Assembly: GCA_037783545.1 (NCBI GenBank) | Contig: JBBELK010000572.1 | Location: 186,001-250,000, forward strand | Source of the DNA: Henricia sp. BOLD:AAB3569 | Lineage: Eukaryota > Echinodermata > Asteroidea > Spinulosida > Echinasteridae | Direction of reading: 5' to 3' | Length of the DNA stretch: 64,000 nucleotides | Shown: one piece after another, positions 58,344 to 64,000 of the stretch | Layout of the letters: each line of letters begins with the position of its first letter | Numbering within the stretch: position 1 is the stretch's first letter | The notes under the pieces: model-generated | The model's input: the letters and a program-made list of their open reading frames with translations, nothing else | The model's database searches: none | What the model was told of the DNA's origin: nothing | Made by a program: the position numbers and the translations under genes

Positions 58344-60184
58344 TTGATTTTCACCCCAAAATTTACAGCTGCGACTGATTGTCCACACCGGTAGATTTCG
58401 GCTTATGTTTGGTGTCGATATTGTACGTGAGGTAGTATTTTGGTGGCTTTTCGGTTGTCCAATCGACGACGTTGTTACAACGCAACATACCCTTCCAAGC
58501 CGTGTCAGGCATGATGTGAATAGTAACCTTGAGGGCTTTCGGGCTCACATAACTAGACACGATTTGAGGTTAAAGGGCATATGTCGTTTCATTGGACGTA
58601 TCTCTTCACGTGGTTGAACCCACATGTTGCGGGGTCATAAATAAGCATCTGTCAAGCCCTGGCCTCGGGGAAACTGTACAGCGAATCGGGAGGGAAGAAA
58701 ATGATCATTTACATATACACAAACATTACAAATGCTTTGTACCGTTGGACTGATTGTGATTTTGTCATTATTCAAGTTTTTGTAATCATAATGATATTTA
58801 TGGTGTTCATTATGGTTGTTTAATTTGTATACTGGTACAAAACAAGTCCCTGAGTTTGTTTATTTTTCGGCAGGTGGCAAAAAATTCTGTTCATTTTGAT
58901 TCAGCGTTTGAATACAGACCATAAACGCTATGTTGTACTTCTCTGACACTATGAGCAAGAACATGTACATGTTCATTGTAACCCCATTGTTAGTAACAAT
59001 GGTGTGTGCCTAATTTCCATTGTTAGATGTTCATAGTGTGACTAGACCACCTTTGTCGAGTCTGAAACAATAACTTCCACAGGACTACATTGCACAATGG
59101 TAGTCTGGAGGGGTACTCGGTCAAGTTTTCTGCTGCTCAAAACCGAGTGGTTCAGTCGAGACTGGTCGCCTGGTGCATGCTCTTAACGGAGTAGTCCAGT
59201 TGAGGCCGGTTTCCTGCGCTGCTCGCTTTTGAGTGGTTTAGTTGAGGCTAACTCCAGGACTTATGCAAATACAAGTATATCATGCAACTGGTCTATTGCA
59301 TGATGTATATGTTTAAGGAGAGTGACCATGCACATCACATTTTGTCCCACCCCTTTTCCTATGGGTTTTGAGATTTTTTCACAATATCAATTCATTACCA
59401 TTCTAAAATCTCGAGTTCTCAATTCGTATCACAGCCTTTTGCGTGTTTGACTTGAATTATATAATAAGGGTATACTGCCGTAGTGCCTGGACTAAATGTT
59501 GTTTAAAATATAATGCTATTGGGTGGCTTGCACGCAGCAGGTAATAAGTGCAAAATCAAAACCGATAAAAGAGAATGACATAAAGCAACTGTACTGTTAG
59601 TTGATGGGCATGCACTCGCGTGCATCACGTAGCAACAACAACATTTGAAGGCAACAGTCATGGTGCAAAGAATACGTGAACATTAAATTATTTCAGCACT
59701 TGGTCAAAGTGAATACTTTGACGTTCCTAGAAAATTATCAGTTCAATTTATTTTTGAGGTGCCACACCCAAAACGCACGGACTGTATAAAATCAACTTTA
59801 AAAATACATGTAGGCCTACGTGTCTAAAAATATTCTTTACAGGGCAAAATGAAGTAGGCCTACCCCTCTAAACTGGTGGTCGCCCTCCCTCTCTGCCCCC
59901 TCCTGGGATCTCAATTTCCGCTCTGCTAAGCAGCGTTACAATCCCCTGAGGAAATACGCAAATCTGTAAAAGTAGGCGGGTGTTACGCGTATACCGAACG
60001 CACAAGTTAGTCATCTTGATAGAATTTAATCAATTGTGCCATGTTTTGCTAAAGAGAAAAACAATGATATGCTTTCCAAAAATTGGAATTGCTGTTTGTT
60101 CTTCATTGACTATCCCTTCCTACCGACATTATTGGCAACGTTACAGAATTACGTGCATATTACATGGATTTTCTCGCAAGTTCA

Positions 60185-60247
60185 TGTGCCTTACAGCTCA
60201 GCTGGTAGAGCATCTTCCCGGTGAGTCAAAGGTTTCCGGTTCGAATG
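60185..60247 (+). pseudogene. tRNA-like segment in Helitron unit 1 (second copy near 62632)
   Basis: gccttacagctcagctggta (D-arm), gagcatcttcccggtgagtc and ttccggttcgaatgatgatg (T-arm-like). The anticodon stem does not pair properly and the acceptor stem is poor. The copy in unit 2 (about 62629-62695) has the same defects, so this was a relic before duplication. Confidence 0.6.
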
Positions 60248-61043
60248 ATGATGAGGCCCTTACGATTTTTCCCTCATCCCAACTTGAAGTTTGGTCGTTT
60301 AAAAAGAAAAAAATCTGCAGTTACCGCGCTCATTAAAATACCAAAACACAATAGAAATTCTAGGCGTACTACAGACATTCCATAGGCGGTATCTGGGCAC
60401 CGCCAGGAATTTCCATTGTTTTGGTATTTTAATGAGCGTGGATCTGCCGCAGATTTCTTACTATGGTCGCGACAACTCGACCTATCCTGTACGACTTATG
60501 TTACCTTTTCTCAGATCGGGTCACAAATAAACATTTGCAGATTTCCCAGCAAAAACACATTTTCAGTCCATCTCCAAGACCTAACTTGCCACCACATATA
60601 CAAGCATTCTTTAAAACGTAAACTACGCTTTTTAAAACTTTCGCTATGCATCTTTATTCGCATCGCCACGACTGCCAGTGATAAGACTGATAAAGTCATT
60701 GATCGCTACATTATGTATTGGGAATCTCGAACAATCATAAATGTTCACAGACCCTAAAACAATTATTGTCCGTGTCATGAGACGAACCATTGGCGGTCCG
60801 CCAATTATTCAACTCGCGGTTAGGCGTAGACTTGCCCAAGTTGACTCCCGTGTTTGGTCCGCAACGCGCAGCGCACAGTGCGGCCTGCGGGCCCTCGGCC
60901 TGTCTAATCTCATATCTTCTGTTTATTCTGCTGTCTCAGAAAGTCTTCCGATGCATGATAATTATGTGGAATATGTGTAAAATATGTTGGTCGAAAACCA
61001 GTCGCCCTAGCAGATGGCCGCGCGAAGCGCGGCCATCTGCTAG

Positions 61044-63480
61044 TCTATTGAAAGGTCAACCTATATACCCTGCATGCTTGCTCTAACCACATTCCATCTG
61101 TCAAGCTTGCCAGAACCCACATGTTGCGGGGTCATAAATAAGCATCTGTCAAGCCCTGGCCTCGGGAAAACTGTAAAGCGAATCGGGAGCGGAGAAAATT
61201 ATCATTTACATATACACAAACATTACACATGCTTTGTACCGTTGGACTGATTGTGATTTTGTCATTATTCAAGTTTTTGTAATCATAATGATATTTATGG
61301 TGTTCATTATGGTTGTTTAATTTGTATACTGGTACAAAACAAGTCCCTGAGTTTGTTTATTTTTCGGCAGGTGGCAAACAATTCTGTTCATTTTGATTCA
61401 GCGTTTGAATACAGACCATAAACGCTATGTTGTACTTCTCTGACTAGACCACCTTTGTCGAATCTGAAACAATAACTTCCACAGGACTACATTGCACAAT
61501 GGTAGTCTGGAGGGGTACTCGGTCAAGTTTTCTGCTGCTCAAAACCGAGTGGTTCAGTCGAGACTCGTCGCCTGGTGCATGCTCTTAACGGAGTAGTCCA
61601 GTTGAGGCCGGTTTCCTGCGCTGCTCGCTTTTGAGTGGTTTATTTGAGGCTAACTCCAGGACTTATGCAAAAACATGTATATCATGCAACTGGTCTGTTG
61701 CATAATGTACATGTTTAAGGAGAGTGACCATGCACATCACATTTTGTCCCACCCCTTTTTCTATGGGTTTTCAGATTGTTTTTACAATATCAATTCAGTA
61801 CCATTCTGAAATCTCGAGTTCTCAATTCGTATCACAGCCTTTTGCGTGTTTGACTTGAATAATAAAATAAGGGTATACTGCCGTAGTGCCTTTCATGGAC
61901 TAAATGTTGTTTAAAATATAATGCTATTGGGTGGCTTGCACGCAGCAGGTAATAAGTGCAAAATCAAAACCGATAAAAGAGAATGACATAAAGCAACTGG
62001 ACTGTTAGTTGATGGGCATGCACTCGCGTGCATCACGTAGCAACAACAACATTTGAAGGCAACAGTCATGGTGCAAAGATTACGTGAACATTAAATTATT
62101 TCAGCAGTTGGTCAATGTTGTTTTCCTTTTCATGTCTCATTTCAAAGTGAATACTTTTACGTTTCTAGAAAATTATCAGTTCAATTTATTTTTGAGGTGC
62201 CACACCCAAAACGCACGGACTGTATAAAAAAATCAACTTTAAAAATACATTTAGGCCTACGTGTCTAAAAATCTTCTTTACAGGGCAAAATGAAGTAGGC
62301 CTACCCCTCTAAACTGGTGGTCCCCCTCCCTCCCTGCCCCATCCTGGGATCTCAATTTCCGCTCTGCTAAGCAGCGTTACAATCCCCTGAGGAAATACGC
62401 AAATCTGTAAAAGTAGGCGGGTGTTACGCGTACCGAACGCACAAGTTAGTCATCTTGATAGAATTTAATCAATTGTGCCATGTTTTGCTAAAGAGAAAAA
62501 CAATGATATGCTTTCCAAAAATTGAAATTGCTGTTTGTTCTTCATTGACTACCCCTTCCTACCGACATTTCCGGCAACGTTGCAGAATTACGTGCATATA
62601 CATGGATTTTGTCGCAAGTTCATATATGTGCCTTATAGCTCAGCTGGTAGAGCATCTTCCCGGTGAGTCAAAGGTTTCGGGTTCGAATGATGATGAGGCC
62701 CTTACGATTTTTCCCTCATCCCAACTTGAAGTTTGGTCGTTTAAAAAGAAAAAAATCTGCAGTTACCGCGCTCATTAAAATACCAAAACACAATAGAAAT
62801 TCTAGGCGTACTACAGACATTCCATAGGCGGTATCTGGGCACCGCCAGGAATTTCCATTGTTTTGGTATTTTAATGAGCGTGGATCTGCCGCAGATTTCT
62901 TACTATGGTCGCGACAACTCGACCTATCCTGTACGACTTATGTTACCTTTTCTCAGATCGGGTCACAAATAAACATTTGCAGATTTTCCAGCAAAAACAC
63001 ATTTTCAGTCTATCTCCAAGACCTAACTTGCCACCACATATACAAGCATTCTTTAAAACGTAAACTACGCTTTTTAAAACTTTCGCTATGCATCTTTATT
63101 CGCATCGCCACGACTGCCAGTGATAAGACTGATAAAGTCATTGATCGCTACATTATGTATTGGGAATCTCGAACAATCATAAATGTTCACAGACCCTAAA
63201 ACAATTATTGTCCGTGTCATGAGACGAACCATTGGCGGTCCGCCAATTATTCAACTCGCGGTTAGGCGTAGACTTGCCCAAGTTGACTCCCGTGTTTGGT
63301 CCGCAACGCGCAGCGCACAGTGCGGCCTGCGGGCCGGCGGCCTGTCTAATCTCATATCTTCTGTTTATTCTGTCTCGGAAAGTCTTCCGAGGCATGATAA
63401 TTATGTGGAATATGTGTAATATGTTGGTCGAAAACCAGTCGCCCTAGCAGATGGCCGCGCGAAGCGCGGCCATCTGCTAG
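61044..63480 (+). mobile_element. Helitron-like element, unit 2 (tandem, shorter)
   Basis: Starts TCTATTGAAAGG immediately after the CTAG of unit 1 and ends with the same 17-bp hairpin and CTAG (63444-63480), followed by host T. From 61113 on it matches 58616-61043 of unit 1 with few changes, including a loss of about 95 bp near 61443 between ctctgac/gtgtgac words and a small insertion near 62115. Its first 70 bp do not match unit 1. Confidence 0.75.
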
Positions 63481-63851
63481 TGTATACTATCTTTAAGCTA
63501 ACAAATAGTTTTGACAAATTTTGACAAATACGCATTTTTGCAAAGGTTATAAATTTATATAACTTTTTTGTGGTACAAGATACAATTTTGATGTTTATAA
63601 AATCAAGCCCATTTCAAGAGCTTTAAAATGATGTAAAGTCTATCTCTCTAGGTCCATTAGTTTTACTGTCCAAACATAGCAGGTCATGCTAATTAGTCAA
63701 AGTTCGTTGACCCGTATATCAAAAATTAATTGACCGAATGACATAAAATTGTAGTTTTCGGGGTTTCTCAAGGAGTCCAATCAGCACACCAAATTTCATT
63801 TCATTCTGCGAGGGTCAGGTTCAAAAGCTCGTTGAATTGACATGGAATGAC

Positions 63852-64000
63852 ACATATGGCGGCAGGTATAGTATGCATATTATGCAAATTTGACACCTTT
63901 CCACCAAATATATTTTGGTAAACTTTTAGTATTGTGTTACAGAGACTTTACTAGAATGCATACCCCTTACAAAATGGAACCCGATAACTTTGATCTTCGT
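63852..64000. other. Right edge of window, nothing recognised
   Basis: Short AT-rich flank outside the foldback element. Confidence 0.4.

Larger units (their letters stand above)
58031..61043 (+). mobile_element. Helitron-like element, unit 1 (non-autonomous)
   Basis: The 5-prime end is TCTATATAATAAAG, directly after host A. The 3-prime end is hairpin CTAGCAGATGGCCGCGC-gaa-mirror (61007-61043), a 17-bp perfect stem whose last four bases are CTAG. 3013 bp. It carries a GC-rich direct repeat at its start, about 2.4 kb of AT-rich body and a tRNA-like segment (60185-60245). No Rep/helicase frame is present, so it would depend on enzymes supplied elsewhere. The hairpin touches the terminus instead of lying about 10 bases before it, a departure from textbook Helitrons. 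Confidence 0.75.
57637..63496 (+). mobile_element. TTAA MITE, family M3, interrupted copy
   Basis: TTAA at 57637-57640 and 63493-63496. The left TIR aggctgcagtatacatc, the cgccccaaaaccattttgcc minisatellite and ggataaaactatttgtaaca match 15680-16206 in reverse. The right TIR (tgtatactatctttaa) is separated from the body by 5450 bp of Helitron-like DNA inserted between 58030 and 63481. Confidence 0.9.
56743..63851. mobile_element. Outer foldback element (arms split by later insertions)
   Basis: The left arm is 56743-57165. The right arm is 57574-57636 plus 63497-63851. Ends GTCATTCCATGTCAATTCAA and mirror; arms about 420 bp. Shared inner words include ggagtccaatcagcacacc, aatgacataaa-type and gacctgctatgtttggacag and their mirrors. 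The loop (57166-57573) holds an atttacat palindrome cluster and a SINE. The right arm is interrupted at TTAA by the family M3 MITE; the left arm keeps the intact TTAA (57093-57096). Confidence 0.85.

Noticed and set aside
58060-58388. 110-codon minus-strand frame in GC-rich DNA
   Set aside because: It spans the 118-bp direct repeat and shows the same Arg/Gly-rich peptide twice; repeat artefact.
60185-60247. tRNA gene inside the Helitron-like element
   Set aside because: No valid anticodon stem; both copies share the same defects.

Overview
This window looks like nuclear DNA of a marine invertebrate animal. I favour an echinoderm or another invertebrate deuterostome. The reasons are split genes with consensus GT-AG introns, very long introns, low gene density, tRNA-headed SINEs, many small DNA transposons, and abundant TAGGCCTA and ACATGTACATGT words, which I associate with such genomes. 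The species call is inference. There is no bacterial-style gene organisation, no rRNA gene, no CRISPR array and no intact tRNA gene.

The one gene I can reconstruct well is a minus-strand monocarboxylate-transporter-like (SLC16/MCT family) gene. Its last four coding exons are at 55066-55232, 47850-47990, 29531-30373 and 27108-27238. All three introns (about 7.1, 17.5 and 2.3 kb) have GT-AG ends, every phase joins cleanly, and the frame ends in TAA at 27108-27110. The spliced piece is 426 residues, close to a full MCT. The N-terminal tail and the start of the first signature are probably on an exon outside the window. Two weaker plus-strand gene candidates lie antisense inside its 17.5-kb intron. 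One is a possible 5-prime exon pair (41.6 and 42.2 kb) encoding an acidic N-terminus. The other is a 490-bp tandem array at 45.8-46.9 kb in which each full unit carries a signal-peptide-like exon with a perfect donor site.

Most of the rest is mobile or repetitive DNA. From left to right: a foldback element with hairpin loops (1-1013) and repeated TGACGTCA-rich DNA to 2.4 kb; a TTAA-flanked MITE (2.7-3.5 kb); a truncated LINE (3.5-4.65 kb); a 2.8-kb inverted repeat with a 353-bp tandem array and a 60-bp minisatellite (5.6-8.5 kb); SINEs and MITEs (9-12 kb); a Tc1 relic (14.1-14.8 kb); a TTAA MITE (15.7-16.2 kb); a 983-bp element with TTA duplications (17.4-18.4 kb); an ACGTACGTACGT hairpin (19.0-19.5 kb) and a near-identical 1985-bp tandem duplication (19.27-23.24 kb); an inverted repeat that includes the transporter stop-codon region (23.85-27.13 kb); more MITEs, SINEs and minisatellites inside the transporter introns; and a four-level nested insertion (56.74-63.85 kb).

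The nest is the best-documented novelty. A foldback element contains a TTAA MITE, which contains a head-to-tail pair of Helitron-like elements. Related empty sites elsewhere in the window fix both insertion points to the base.
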